From assembly GCA_002786025.1 (NCBI GenBank), contig NHNW01000001.1:992001-1056000 (forward strand): DNA of 64,000 bases, in the 5' to 3' direction. Source of the stretch: Zasmidium citrigriseum. Taxonomy: Eukaryota > Ascomycota > Dothideomycetes > Mycosphaerellales > Mycosphaerellaceae. Made by a program: the position numbers and the translations under genes. This document shows, piece after piece, positions 10,816 through 22,248 of the stretch. The notes beneath the pieces were generated by a model. The model made no database searches. It was not told the DNA's origin and was given only the letters and a program-made list of their open reading frames with translations. Numbering within the stretch: position 1 is the first letter of the stretch; every line of letters begins with the position of its first letter.

Positions 10816-13800
10816 ATGCCTTTCCGGAGTAATAAGCCAGCAAGACTGGAGAAGCAACGAAGTAATGACTATCCTGGCACGAGAAACTCGCCTGCCAGAT
10901 ACGACGAGTCCGACGATACGAGCCTTCGAAGTCCCAATCGATATTCCATCCAGAGTCTATCAACCCAGCAACTGGTTACACGGCAGCGGCAATTGCTGCT
11001 ACGGCAGTTCAGTGAGAGTTCTGTCAATTCCAAGAATGGGCAGGAGCGAGTGGGACGAAGCCCTTCCATTGACCAGCACGGCGACCCAAAGGCTTCCTCT
11101 TCGACAGTGAACACGATTGTCAACGACATCGAGGCCAGAACGAGGATCGATGTCGAGCAAGCCATTGGATTGCTGCAAGAGTTGAAGAAGACTGCTTCGC
11201 CGGATGAGCTGGTCGCTCTGCACAGGGCGCTCCTTCCCGTGAAGGAAGATACCCCTCCACCGGTTCAACGCCCTTCCATTGAGGAGCGAGCATACACGTC
11301 AGTGCCACCGGACAGGCGGAGATCAGTCATACCGCCAGGTCTCGCAACCCGCAGTGGCATGTCGGATGATGTGCTTCGAAAGCAGTCAGAGCCATCCACA
11401 GTCGAGGCCCTTGCCAACTCACGCAAAGATCTGTGGACTTTCGAGACTCCAAAATCACAGCCAAGGAATGATTCGCCCAGTCGTCTGAGCACTAAGTCTG
11501 AGCAAGCATATTGTCATGCTGGTGCTTTTGCGTCTGGCACTCTCCGCATAACGAATGGTGCAGCAAGTCCGGAGCCGAGCATCATCTCGAAGCTAGCAAT
11601 GGAGTCCAACGATGCTGAAGAAGAGCGGAAAGTAGACCCCCCAGTCCAGGACGTTGACCCCCGTCGAAGTTTCCAATCATTGAGAGAGCGTAGAAGCGAG
11701 GATTCTGGATCCATTCGGCCACATAGATCTCCGATCAAAGAACTGCAGAGCCGCGAGACACTGCGTCCGGCAGGTCCACGTCCGGGATCTTTGGACTTCA
11801 ATCCAGGGGAACGATCAAAAGCCCGCGCGGAGCTCCGTCTTGATCCGCCGTTGCAACGACACAGCTTTCAACACATCCCTGATCCTGCCTCCGAAGATGT
11901 TCCCAGATTCCAGCAGAGGTGGGGTCACCGTGCTGCATTCCTGTCGCAGGAATACGCTCTCGATTGCGATATCACTGAAAGCCCGTACGAGGAGAAGAAC
12001 GGCCTCGTTGACTTTGCCAAGCGATTGAGTACGGTGCATGATGACGGCGAGAGTGAAGCTGGCGACAACGGCGATGCCGACTCCCGAGCTGATGCATTGT
12101 CAAGACTCACTGGCGTATTTGACGAAGCTGAGACTGCAGGCAAGGACGACATTGGCACGGCAAGAACCAGTGATGAAGCCCAACCTGCCTCCCACAATCC
12201 AACTCTTGCCCAGGACAAAGTGGTTCGAAAAGTTGACAGTGGCTACTGCTCTGATGCGTCCATCTCGCCATTGCAGCGAAAGTCATCCGCAGAGGCAGGA
12301 AAGCCCAAAAATGCACCTGCTATCCAAGAGCAACCCGGCAGTCCCCATGGCAGCGACCCACGTGGCCAAGCGCGTCACCTACCCTCCGATACGTGCGACT
12401 CCATCGAGACCAGCAGTCTTCTAACCTTCGAAGAGATGGTCAGCTCACCCCCTCAGACAGAAGCGCCGACTACCTCTTCGCCTTCACAGCCAACGAAGAA
12501 GTCTCCGCTTTCGCTCTTCAAGTCCAAATCGAAAGCCAGCAGGAAGGGCAGTTTCAACGTCTTGAACGTTTACCATGGCGATCGACCCAGGACAAGCGAT
12601 GGCCTCGATGAGTCTTCGTCGGCTCAGCCATCACCACCACCTTCAAGAAGCGGGCCTGGCGACAAGGTGAAGAAACTACAGAAGCCAATGCCCGATTCCA
12701 TCCGTCGGCAGCGAAAGAAGACAATGGAGGATCTGAAGTCGTCAATGTCTGAGCACTCGCCCACCGTTCAGAATCTTTTGACTGACGAGCCTGCTAAACA
12801 AGACGATAGTGATTGTTTTGTCGGCTGCCAACCAAAAGACTTAGTCGAAGATGGAGAGGAGGCTGATTCGAAGCCAAAGTCCTTGAGGCAGCGCAGCAAG
12901 AGCTTCGTTGGCAGGAGACGAAGCAAGACTGTTGGCGAATCTCAGGAGGAGTCAACTCAATCTTCTGCTTCTCCCGCTCCAGCTCGCAAGCGAAGCAAAA
13001 GCCATGCCGATCGAACACCGCCAATCCCACTGAGCGCCAGTGAGGACCATAGTTCCAGCATGAACTGCTTGAAGTCTTCCGAGCCAAATACGCCTGCACG
13101 AGACAGACCGGTTCCAATGCATACAGACTTTGCCTCTGTCGCACGAGCACTCCAATCGCCTCCGCCGGATCCATCCAAGGAGGCGAATCGAAGTGTTCCC
13201 GTGCCAAAGCGGTCTTCGATGCAGCGATACTACTCCGTTCACAAGATTGTCACCGATCTTGATCATCCGGATACCAAAAAGCCTAAGGAGCCAGAGCATA
13301 CCCAAAGCTCGCAACCGGACGAAGGCTCTCAAAGACCATTGGAACCCACCAACGAAGCAAATACCGGCGAATACCAGCCTCCTGTGCCTCCACACCACAC
13401 GCCTGCAGTCGTTTCTGCCAGCTCTCCAACAACTCCAGTCGCGGTGGGATCTAGTTACTCAGTGGAGGATCGATTTCCAGGATCGCAAGGCAAACCTGCT
13501 TCACCAAACGCCACTCCACCCCAGACTCCTGTTGGAAGCCCATCACCTTCCATGTCTTGGCTACCACTCCGACACAATCGATCGCAGAGCGTGATAGCAG
13601 CAGGGATACCGCCATTGCCAGAACTACCCGCTGACATTGCTGCCAAAGTGTCGCGAGCTGACCAGATGGTGGCCAAGAAACTGAGGCTGAGTCCGCGAGG
13701 TTCGCCAAACGGATCTGCTCGCAATAGCATTGACAGTGTGGACACCCGCAAGCAATTGCTCACCAAGAAGGCGGAGGCGCGCAAAGAGCAAGATGAGCAC

Positions 13801-14862
13801 CGTTCCAATGAAGCTAGACAAGCCGCTTTCGATCAGTTGAATGTGCCCCGGGAGGAGGATGAGGATGCCTCGAATCGATCTGTGACAGACAGTGCACGAT
13901 GGAGTGTTGATGGAAGTATTCAGCTACCCAGGCCTCAAGAGCAGCCTCTGCCTGCTTCTCCAACGCATGACTCCCAGCATCCGGGTTGGCCTGGGTGGGA
14001 GCAGCAGTCGAATCTGTGGCGCCAGCGAAGGGAAGCTCTTGCTCAGTCCTTTGAGTCGAACGAGAAGACGCCTGTCGAAGAGCCATCTGAACAGGCGTGT
14101 GAATCACCGTCAACGCCTGGCATTGTCGTCTCCCGATACATCACGCCTCTTGCAGCGGAGAACGTGCACAATGCCAACCGAGCATCCAAGACTCAGAACG
14201 ACTCTGCCAAAAAGTACGCCGATGAGTACACCAGTCTCATCGAAGACGACAAGGAGAACACTCCTTCAAGGCCTGGCATCCCTCGAGCAGACAGCGTCGT
14301 TTCGACAGCGACTTTCGTCACCATGCAGTCAACGGAAGAACGCTCTGCTCGTATGGATGGCTCTCGGCCCAGCAGCGCCCTCTCCTTGTACACTACGACA
14401 ACGACCGTGTCAAGCACCACCTCCTACTCCAATGGCCCAAGCTCCCGCAGCCCCTTCAATCGCGATCGCCAACAACACATGCGCACCAAGTCAGGTCGCT
14501 TCCTTCCCTACCGCCCTACAGACGCTTCCCACGCCGAGCGCTCCCGGGCTCTCAGCCTCGCCCGTCGCTCGTGTCAAATGACCGCCAGCAGCGAATCCCT
14601 TGCTGTGCCTGCTCAGCGCCCCGAACTCAAGAAGAGTAGCTCCGAGAGTCTCTTCGACCGGTACGGCGGCGGCATGCAGTACGGCTGGGACCGCAACTCC
14701 GGTAGTTTCGGTGGTTCTGCGGGCACGCGATCCAAGACGGATGGGGAGTGCAAGGACAATCGGAAGAGTGTCAAGATGAGCGAGCAATTTGGGTTGGACT
14801 TGAGTGATATTCCTGTTTACTTGAGGAAAGGGGAAAGTTTCAGTACGGTGCATCATGGGTAA
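10816..14862 (+). CDS. Large intrinsically disordered protein, unknown function
   Basis: Single open frame of 1348 aa. I do not recognise a named family. The protein is dominated by Ser, Pro, Glu, Arg and Lys, with many SP/TP and RRRS/KRS-type sites, as in regulated scaffold proteins. Two parts look less disordered. Residues about 90-145 form a predicted helical block (NTIVNDIEARTRIDVEQAIG followed by LLQELKKTASPDELVALHRALL). Residues about 975-1015 (VSRADQMVAKKLRL and KKAEARKEQDEH) look like a helix or coiled coil. A run of KRSKS/RRRSK motifs near 690-725 could act as nuclear localisation signals. No signal peptide or membrane segment is seen. The length and absence of stops across 4 kb make it a real gene; its function is open. 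A leader intron precedes it. Confidence 0.82.
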   Translation: MPFRSNKPARLEKQRSNDYPGTRNSPARYDESDDTSLRSPNRYSIQSLSTQQLVTRQRQLLLRQFSESSVNSKNGQERVGRSPSIDQHGDPKASSSTVNTIVNDIEARTRIDVEQAIGLLQELKKTASPDELVALHRALLPVKEDTPPPVQRPSIEERAYTSVPPDRRRSVIPPGLATRSGMSDDVLRKQSEPSTVEALANSRKDLWTFETPKSQPRNDSPSRLSTKSEQAYCHAGAFASGTLRITNGAASPEPSIISKLAMESNDAEEERKVDPPVQDVDPRRSFQSLRERRSEDSGSIRPHRSPIKELQSRETLRPAGPRPGSLDFNPGERSKARAELRLDPPLQRHSFQHIPDPASEDVPRFQQRWGHRAAFLSQEYALDCDITESPYEEKNGLVDFAKRLSTVHDDGESEAGDNGDADSRADALSRLTGVFDEAETAGKDDIGTARTSDEAQPASHNPTLAQDKVVRKVDSGYCSDASISPLQRKSSAEAGKPKNAPAIQEQPGSPHGSDPRGQARHLPSDTCDSIETSSLLTFEEMVSSPPQTEAPTTSSPSQPTKKSPLSLFKSKSKASRKGSFNVLNVYHGDRPRTSDGLDESSSAQPSPPPSRSGPGDKVKKLQKPMPDSIRRQRKKTMEDLKSSMSEHSPTVQNLLTDEPAKQDDSDCFVGCQPKDLVEDGEEADSKPKSLRQRSKSFVGRRRSKTVGESQEESTQSSASPAPARKRSKSHADRTPPIPLSASEDHSSSMNCLKSSEPNTPARDRPVPMHTDFASVARALQSPPPDPSKEANRSVPVPKRSSMQRYYSVHKIVTDLDHPDTKKPKEPEHTQSSQPDEGSQRPLEPTNEANTGEYQPPVPPHHTPAVVSASSPTTPVAVGSSYSVEDRFPGSQGKPASPNATPPQTPVGSPSPSMSWLPLRHNRSQSVIAAGIPPLPELPADIAAKVSRADQMVAKKLRLSPRGSPNGSARNSIDSVDTRKQLLTKKAEARKEQDEHRSNEARQAAFDQLNVPREEDEDASNRSVTDSARWSVDGSIQLPRPQEQPLPASPTHDSQHPGWPGWEQQSNLWRQRREALAQSFESNEKTPVEEPSEQACESPSTPGIVVSRYITPLAAENVHNANRASKTQNDSAKKYADEYTSLIEDDKENTPSRPGIPRADSVVSTATFVTMQSTEERSARMDGSRPSSALSLYTTTTTVSSTTSYSNGPSSRSPFNRDRQQHMRTKSGRFLPYRPTDASHAERSRALSLARRSCQMTASSESLAVPAQRPELKKSSSESLFDRYGGGMQYGWDRNSGSFGGSAGTRSKTDGECKDNRKSVKMSEQFGLDLSDIPVYLRKGESFSTVHHG

Positions 14863-15751
14863 TGAGGTTCGTTTCTTCTGCAGCCATGGGGATTAGGGAT
14901 GAAAGGAGATGCGAAGACTGTAAACAACATACGACGATACTTCTTCTGTTGGACTGGCTCCGTTGGTGGTTTGGTAGGATGGATTGAAGGATGGGAAGTA
15001 GATAGATGAATTGCTCGAGCAAACATGGCAAGGGTAATGATATGTATGAATCGTACTCGACATACCACAACTTCTCAAGACCTTTCTTGTTCACTCCTTT
15101 TAATCTTCGACATACCGATTGCCTCCATTGCACAACACCACAGTCGTCTCATCAATCACAGCAGCTCATTGAAGAAACGTTGTACCGCACGCAGCACCCA
15201 TGACCTGGCCTCTGGGATTGTCGTGTTGTGTATGTACTCTGTGCTCTGTGATCAGATGCCGTGCGTGCTCGATCTCGTGCGTGTTGGATTCCGTTCGTGT
15301 CTGTGTTGCAAACAAACCGAATGGGAAAGAGAGTAGATGATTGCGGTCCCAGAGCCGAAGGGGCTCTCATGAGCATCTTGTTGAGAGGGTATTTGGTCGG
15401 CGGCGAAAGAGAATTGATAGGCCATATAGTGATCGTCTGTCGTTAAGAACGTCGAGGCAAGGGGCTCGCAACGCGCGAAGGAGGAATGGAACCGCGTCTC
15501 TTCCTCCAAAACATCTCAACCTCTTCACGACTCATTGCTCCATACACAATTGAAAGCAGACGGAGGTCTTGTTTGTATCATCTTTTCATACATCCACATT
15601 CGGCCATCTAGACCGTTTCAATTCTATATTACAGAGAAGCCGCTAAAAGTCCGTATCCTCGGCTCTTCTATTCGTCGTCTACTCATCACGCATGGCAGGC
15701 AGGAACACCAGCCGTTGTATCATCGAGAAACAAGAAGCAACAACAGCACAC
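14863..15751. other. Convergent intergenic region
   Basis: Lies tail-to-tail between the disordered-protein gene and the permease gene, so it should contain both 3' UTRs and polyadenylation sites. No coding signal was recognised. Confidence 0.6.
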
Positions 15752-17642
15752 TCAACAGCAGATCTTGTAGATCCGCTTCCACGCGGGCCAACTCGCCCGC
15801 TCGGCCTTCTCTTCCTCGATGAGCTCGGCGACGTTCAAGTCGCGAAGACCGGTCGACAGATCCATGTTGTGGGACCGCGCGACTTTGGTCTTGAACCAGA
15901 ACTTGTACGGGATGTAGAAGAGGATGACGATGGGAGTGGCGAGGTAGGCCTGGAAGAACGCCTCTGCCTGGCCGCCAGGACCGAGCTCGCCGTACGCAAT
16001 GGGCCAAGCACCCGTCCAGAACTGGGCGACAAGAACGAGGCAGTTGAATATGAAGCCAACCCAAGAGCCGTAAACGCCAGGCTGGCTACGGAAGGCGAGC
16101 TCATCGAGAGTGTGGCCTTGCTTCTTCCAAGCCGATCGGAAGCGGATGTGCGCGAGACAGATACTGCCCCATGTGAAGATCGACGAGAGACCAGAAAGCG
16201 CCAGCATCCAGTTGAAAGCATCTGTCTGCTTCTCAGATCCTGCAAAGAAGGCCAGGAAACCGAGAAGACCGGCGACAGCGATGGCGACAATAGGTCGACC
16301 TTTCCGATCGATGTAACCGAGAATCTTGGGCGCCTGGTTCTGGTCTGCCAAAGCGGCGAGGGTTCGTGAGCTGCCGTAGATGGAGGAGTTGCCAACAGAC
16401 AGCACAGCAATCAGGATGACTGCGTTGAAGACTGACGGGAGACCACTGATTCCGGCGTTCTGGATGGCGATGACGAATGGCGATGCTCTGATGTCGACGC
16501 TTGAGTCTCCGTTGATGAGCATGTCGTTGGTGAAGGGGACGAGAAGGCCCACAAGCGTCAAAGAGACGATGTAGAACAAGGTGATCCGCCAGAAAACCTG
16601 CTTGATCGCAGTCGGGAGCGACTTCCTGGGGTTTGCAGTCTCGGCGGCGGCAAGACCGACCAGCTCAGTACCTGCGAAGGCGAACGCGGCCGTGACGAAC
16701 ACAGAGCAGAGTCCCTTGAAGCCGTTGTTGAAAGCTCCAGGGTCTTGCCAGTATTGTCCTCCAATGTATCCGCCCTCAGGTCCACCACCGCAGTTCAGGA
16801 TGATCCCAAGGATAATGAATCCAACCACGGCGATGACTTTGATAATGGAGAAGACGAATTCGGCCTCTCCATATCCCTTGACTCCGAACAAGTTGATACC
16901 TATGATCAGGACAAGGAAGATGGCAACCCAGGCGTCGTTGTTGATCGACGAATTCCAGAACTCGATGGTGATGGTGGCGGCGACGATTTCGAGAGGGAGG
17001 ACGACAAGCCATTGCATGGCGTAGCTGTGACAGGTGTTAGTCTGGGACGGTAAGGACTGACTCGGATGCTCAACTTACTTCCAACCCATTGCAAAGCCCC
17101 ATGCAGGATCGAGGAAACGAGTCGAGTATGCGGAGAAGGAACCAGCAACCGGAAACAATACAGCCATCTCTCCCAGCGCATGTACCGTAGTGTACAGCAT
17201 GATGCCAATAAGGGCAAAGGCAATGAGTAGAGAAGCGGGACCGCCATGTGCGAGAGCGGAGCCAGAACCGACGAAGAGACCTAGATGACAGTAAGTGAGC
17301 AAACGTGTCGGGTATGGAAGGATATATCGCCTGCTCATCGATGTACTCACCAGTACCAATTGAGCCGCCAATGGCAATCATCTGCAAATGGCGACCCTTC
17401 AAATGCCGCTGAAGAGGTGAAGTAGCCGTGGCGGCAGCGGCGCCCTCGACGTCGAAGACTCGGCCATCAGCGCCAATTGCGCCTTTCGGGGTCGCATGAG
17501 CATTCGGATCTCGTTTGAAGCTGTCGACGAAGCGAGTCGACCAGGTGCGGTTGTGTTCCATGGCTTCGCCGTACTCGGGCAGTCGAGGCGAGTCCTGTGG
17601 CGAGTATTCGGTCTTGCCCATGTTCTTCTCCGGATCGTCCAT
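15752..17642 (-). CDS. Amino acid permease (APC superfamily, fungal YAT/Gap1 type)
   Basis: Exons 17351-17642, 17079-17280 and 15752-17024 on the minus strand give 588 aa, the usual size of the family. The ~85-residue cytoplasmic N-terminus is followed by the conserved start of TM1 (HLQMIAIGGSIGTGLFVGSG), which spans intron 1. The remaining membrane segments follow, including LPLEIVAATITIEFW and FAFAGTELVGLAAAETANPR, a signature region of amino-acid/H+ symporters. The intron donors GTGAGT and GTAAGT and acceptors CTAG and ACAG restore the frame exactly. The protein should take up amino acids at the plasma membrane; substrate range (general or specific) cannot be decided here. The nearest gene upstream is more than 4 kb away. 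Confidence 0.93.
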
Positions 17643-18172
17643 GGTGAAGGAAAGAAGGAAAGGAAGGAGCGATGGATGGCCGTCCAAGAAGTGAAGTCGC
17701 AATCAGAAGCAAACGAGCGGCTGAGCTCGGGTTAGCTGCTGCGCTTGGTGGTTAAGAACCGTGGGCGCCGCGCTGCTGAAGCTGCTGGTCGTCGCTCGTG
17801 AAGTCGGAGGCTTGAACCACGGGCACACGCACACAACAGCGTCTGGAGCGGCGGCCGAGTGTGAGTGCGACGGGCGTACAGCAGGAGGTCGAGCGTACGA
17901 GCGTGCTGAGGCAGTCTTAAGACGAGTGAGTGGCCGGACGTCTTTCCAAGGTTAATTAGAGTTCCGCGTGCGCTAACGGCGGGCGGGAGGCTCGTGAGTG
18001 GCTGCAGGTCGTTTATCGAGGAGCGGCGGTGATTGAACTGAAGACAAGAGGATTCAAGGCCCGGCGGGATGCATTCACTCGCTCGCCGCAGACAGGCACA
18101 GGGGGCAAGGAAGGTGCGAAAGGCGCTTCGATGCGGCGCGGTCCCTTGTCGCGGGCAACGCTGTGCGACCAA

Positions 18173-18196
18173 CAGCAGCAGCAGCAGCAGCAGCAG
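18173..18196 (+). repeat. (CAG)8 microsatellite
   Basis: Eight uninterrupted CAG triplets in an intergenic stretch upstream of the permease gene. On the plus strand they lie in a frame that would encode polyglutamine, but no gene is supported there. Confidence 0.9.
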
Positions 18197-21100
18197 GCGC
18201 AACCGACTGGGATCAGCACGCCAAGCCGACAAGCAGCTCCTTCCATTCGCAACTCGCCCTCCTCCACTCTCTGCACGCGATAAGGCCCTTCGAGATGTGC
18301 AGACGATGTCTGTCCGTCAACTCGCCGTCAAGTCGCTTGTATGCGAAGCTATCTTCATCGATGGCGACAGATCTGGTTCCAAGCTTTCACTGGTGGCGTT
18401 GGCCATGCACACACACCGTTCGACGGCCAAACGTCAGCCTTGCTTGTTGGACAACGACGACATCGACCTGCGCAACTCGCAGCCAATTCTGCCGCCTGTG
18501 CTTGCACTCGCGATCCACCACGCAACCGTGACCTTGCACCGCAGTCTCAAGGGTGAGGGTAACACAAACGCTGCTCATTGGTCTCTCCATGTCACTCCAT
18601 ATTGGACCGCGGGGTCTAGCTCGCCCGTTTCAGCACCGGCTTTGTCTCCTCGTGGAGAGCGTCGACGGCGTGGAGTTTGAATTTCGAACTCTCGTGCTGC
18701 TGTTCTTCCATCTCCCTGTTGGACTCTCATCATAGCCAGAGTCGTCACGCTGTGTTCGACCACTAATCAGAGATTATCCGACGGTGCACGCTTTCCCCGG
18801 GTCAAGCATCCCCTGAAAAAACTCGTACACAAGCGGCGTTCGTCGGCAAAACTGGGATTCTCGACGCTATACAGCGGTGGGCGACGATTCTGAGAATTCT
18901 GATTGCTCGCAAAGCGGCCGTGCACACATTTAACAGCAATTCTTAACTCCACAGCGTTCTGTTCGCTTAACCAGTAAAACCGTTAAGGGGATCGACGGAT
19001 TCGCCACTAGACCCCCTGCCGGTGGGCCGATGCGATAGCAGCTGATCGAGACCAGTTACAGGTCGCAAACGTATCGAGCACTCGCCGCCTCATCGACCAT
19101 GAAGAAGTTCTTCAAAGCGCATCTGTCCACTCGAACCATTTTCCGTTCTTCTTCTCTTCGCACCTGACATGATCTCCGGTCAGAACAGTCGCCTTGCACA
19201 TGCCGCCTCCCGAATTCCCGAAGCAGAGAAGCGCTGAATACTGTGGTTGGGGTTTCTGCAGTGTAACAGAACTTCGCGCTAGGTTGGAAATAGGCCAAAT
19301 CCACTTTGCGCAGAATTCTTCCGCCCGTCACCCGATCCTGTTCGATTTGTGGTCGAAGCCACGCCGAGAGCGCATGCAGCACTCATTTGGACCTGCATCT
19401 GGTTGATCCACTGCCGAGTTTTCCAGAGGCCTTTCTTTCACGGCGGTGTGCTTCGTCGTACTCCCAACCACCATCCAATACCATGGATACAAGAGCGTAG
19501 CACGAGGTCCTCGCGTGGCGGTGGGTCGGTGCATGCGTGTCGCCAGTTGTCCTCCCACGAGACCTACGACCATTCTCTTTGTCTGCTTGGCTCCAAGACC
19601 AGTACGAGTTCCATCTTCATTTCCACATCAGCACACTGGACCAGCAGCGACGTTATTCCATCTGCCAGCGAAGTTGGTACAGCGTCTTGCGCAGTTTCAG
19701 CGACGCTGGAACAGCTTTGTCGGTGAGGGACTTGCTACGTCTTCGCATGCGAGATGCAAGAATGACTGGGTCATGCGATCGATGCCGGATGGCCGCCGCA
19801 TGCGGTCCATGATGAGGTGCAGTTGCGGTGGTCTTGTGCTGACGCGGTACCCAGGGCAAGGCTCCACCACGTTTTCTCGCGCATGCGTGAGACTGGGATG
19901 CGGGTATTGATGTCGCCATTTTCGTGTCTTTCCATCTCGTCTGGGCGATGGAAGAGTCTTCCGCGATGGGACTTTGCAGGTTCGTGTCCATGCCCCAAGC
20001 CGCTGGGAAGTCGAGAGGAAGTCGCGTGGGCTCACCATGTCCATCTCTCTCAACGCATCAGCGATTCACAGCATGATCGCAAAGAACACCACCTCAGTCC
20101 TCTCAGTGTTTTGCTCGAACCTGGTTCAGGCTCTGGCTCCGGCTTCGTCCTTCCTCAATCGAGCAGGCGATTTTGAAAATTGAGCCATGTTGGCGTTCTT
20201 CTCCCACCGGCCCCATGAAGAAAGCGGAGTTGCACACTCGTTGCGCGTCCCTCAAACTCAATGATGGCTTCCCGAAATCATCACACACTCAAAATGCCTC
20301 ATCATCATCAGCATGATTGGCCAGTGTTGGTGTAGAAATCTCGGCTTGGCTTCGTCCCACAGCTTTCAACCACCAGGAGGACAGTGCCCTGAAGCAAGAA
20401 TGCTGGTGAAGAGTGTTGAAAGGAGAAAAGCGACTCCCTACTTATAAGATGACAAGCGCCGCACGTTGGAGCATGCTTTCGCCTCTTGAATCTTCATCCT
20501 CTCCAGGAACGGGTCTTGGCGCGCACACGCCCTGTGGGCGGGTTGCCGTTACGTGAGAAGCCATCAAACAACAAGCTGACCGGTCATGCAGATAATCTGA
20601 AGGATCATATGGCTATTTACTGCTTGTTAATGAGAACAAACTCTGTTCTTGCTCAGCCTGTCATTCATCTGGCAGCGGTACTATAGTACAATGTGCAGTA
20701 TCTTGCGAGCTTTGTGATAATCCTTGATTTTGCTGATCATCCTGACAGGGCCTGGCAATCACCTCAGTGTGATTTAAACGCCGCCCGCAATCTCTGATTG
20801 AATAGACACGACCATTACTGCAACTCGGCCGCTTACAAAAGGGTGCACCGAGACCTAAGACGGTATGCGAGCATAAGTGCTCTCCTAGACCTCCGCTTCG
20901 TGGGTCATGGGAAGTAGTCAATTATCCACTGCGTGCAGTCGGATGCCACTGGTTGCGCTTGGTCGGCCATTCTATCGCCTTGGCAATCACATGCAAGCCG
21001 CCACTCAGTCGCGCTGCCACCATTATCGAGATTTTGGTCGACTTGAAGGGTGAAGCTCAGCTCAAAATGGCAGTTCAAAGCACTGACAATTTCTTTGCCC

Positions 21101-21661
21101 AGCTCACAGCGCGCGGCTTTGGGAGGGACTCTCCTCAAAAATGTCGATCACAAAGGCAAGCACTGGAATATTGTGAGGTCATGCGGCAAGGCCGCCCTGT
21201 GAGTGTCATATGCTTGGGAGCAATTGTCTGGTTGGCTGCATGTTGGCTCATGGCGATTCGTTCTTGTGTTCACCGGACGCTGAACGAGCTGGTCGCGTGG
21301 ATATCCGGCAACAAGAGGAGGGCGGCATTGCGGACGGTCAAAGCTCGAAGAAGCCTTTTCGGGTCAAGTGGTTACTGTTCCAGTATGAGGGTAGGATGGA
21401 GGATATTGAGAGATTCGTTGAACCTCCGTGCAAGAGACACGGACACGCCGATGCGCATATACAGACGCCGCACTCTATCAAGGGTTCCATGGTGACCGAG
21501 CGGCTCGGCAGGCCATCATGGGAATATTGAGCACTGGTCGGGGCTGTGGTTTATCCACAATGTTACCAGCGGTATTGGCATGCCTACGGATGGAAGGCCG
21601 TCATCCAGACGAATGCTGACAACAACGTATCTGAACCGAGATCCTTCCTAGGAAAATAATG

Positions 21662-21667
21662 TATAAG
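21662..21667 (+). promoter_or_regulatory. TATA-like box of the secreted-protein gene
   Basis: The motif tataag lies 114 nt upstream of the start codon at 21781, after an A-rich stretch. Position and orientation suit a core promoter; this is inference. Confidence 0.35.
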
Positions 21668-21780
21668 ATGGACAGTCGAATCCGCCCAGTTCATGCAAGA
21701 ACATCAGCTTCTTAATATACTCAAACATCTCGTCCGACAATCACCACACCCGCAACACCGAAACCATCAACCCCTCCACG

Positions 21781-22248
21781 ATGTCCTTGAAATTCCTCGC
21801 ACTCCTAACCGCCATATCTGGCCTCGGCTACTCCGCTTGCGTGGAAGACTGGTCAGAAGGTCCCCAATGCATCCAAGGAAACGGACCCGAGCTCACATTC
21901 GACATCGCCAACCAACTCGTCACCTGCATGCTCTTGCACCCCTTCAATTCCCCGGACGGCGGCACAACCATGGAGATCGATGGCAACGGCGCCATCCCTG
22001 ACTACGGCGATGGCGTGGAGGTCTCCTTCTACCTGGCGGAGCACGAGTTAACGATGATCAATACCCAGTCGGACAGTGTCTGCGTCGACCTCCACGTCGC
22101 GGCGCAGACCGTGCTGGGCGGGTACGAAGATGGCTGCTTGACTATCGATTGGGGTACTGGGGAGGACTGGCCTGTCAAATTGGCAGTTGCCGCGTGTGAC
22201 TCGGTTTATGGGTGTGCCAATGCTGTCTATCAGAGCTATGCTTGCTAA
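21781..22248 (+). CDS. Small cysteine-rich secreted protein (effector candidate)
   Basis: Single-exon gene of 155 aa. The N-terminus MSLKFLALLTAISGLGYSA is a clear signal peptide, with cleavage likely after residue 18 or 19. The mature part of about 136 residues has eight cysteines (20, 30, 49, 101, 119, 139, 145, 155), an even number consistent with four disulfides, and the last residue is Cys. It is acidic, has no membrane segment or GPI signal, and matches no family I know. Size, cysteine content and isolation in a gene-poor stretch are typical of apoplastic effectors or other small secreted proteins of plant-associated fungi. That role is inference; an antifungal or surface protein is also possible. 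Confidence 0.75.
   Translation: MSLKFLALLTAISGLGYSACVEDWSEGPQCIQGNGPELTFDIANQLVTCMLLHPFNSPDGGTTMEIDGNGAIPDYGDGVEVSFYLAEHELTMINTQSDSVCVDLHVAAQTVLGGYEDGCLTIDWGTGEDWPVKLAVAACDSVYGCANAVYQSYAC

Larger units (their letters stand above)
17643..21780. other. Gene-poor region, 4.1 kb
   Basis: No gene is supported. Several 100-200-codon frames overlap on both strands (18.1-18.7, 19.4-20.2 and 20.95-21.5 kb), and none shows a domain. It contains a short CAG microsatellite (18173-18196). TATA-like motifs lie near 20441 and 21662; the latter is about 114 nt upstream of the secreted-protein gene and probably serves it. A diverged or pseudogenised gene around 20.95-21.65 kb cannot be excluded. Confidence 0.5.

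Noticed and set aside
18069..18680. 203-codon plus frame containing the CAG repeat
   Set aside because: Low-complexity start, no domain and no supporting introns; the repeat alone keeps the frame open.
20953..21530. Possible decayed gene with long plus-strand frames in two phases
   Set aside because: Neither translation matched a family I could name with confidence; noted as a finding about the region, not called as a pseudogene.
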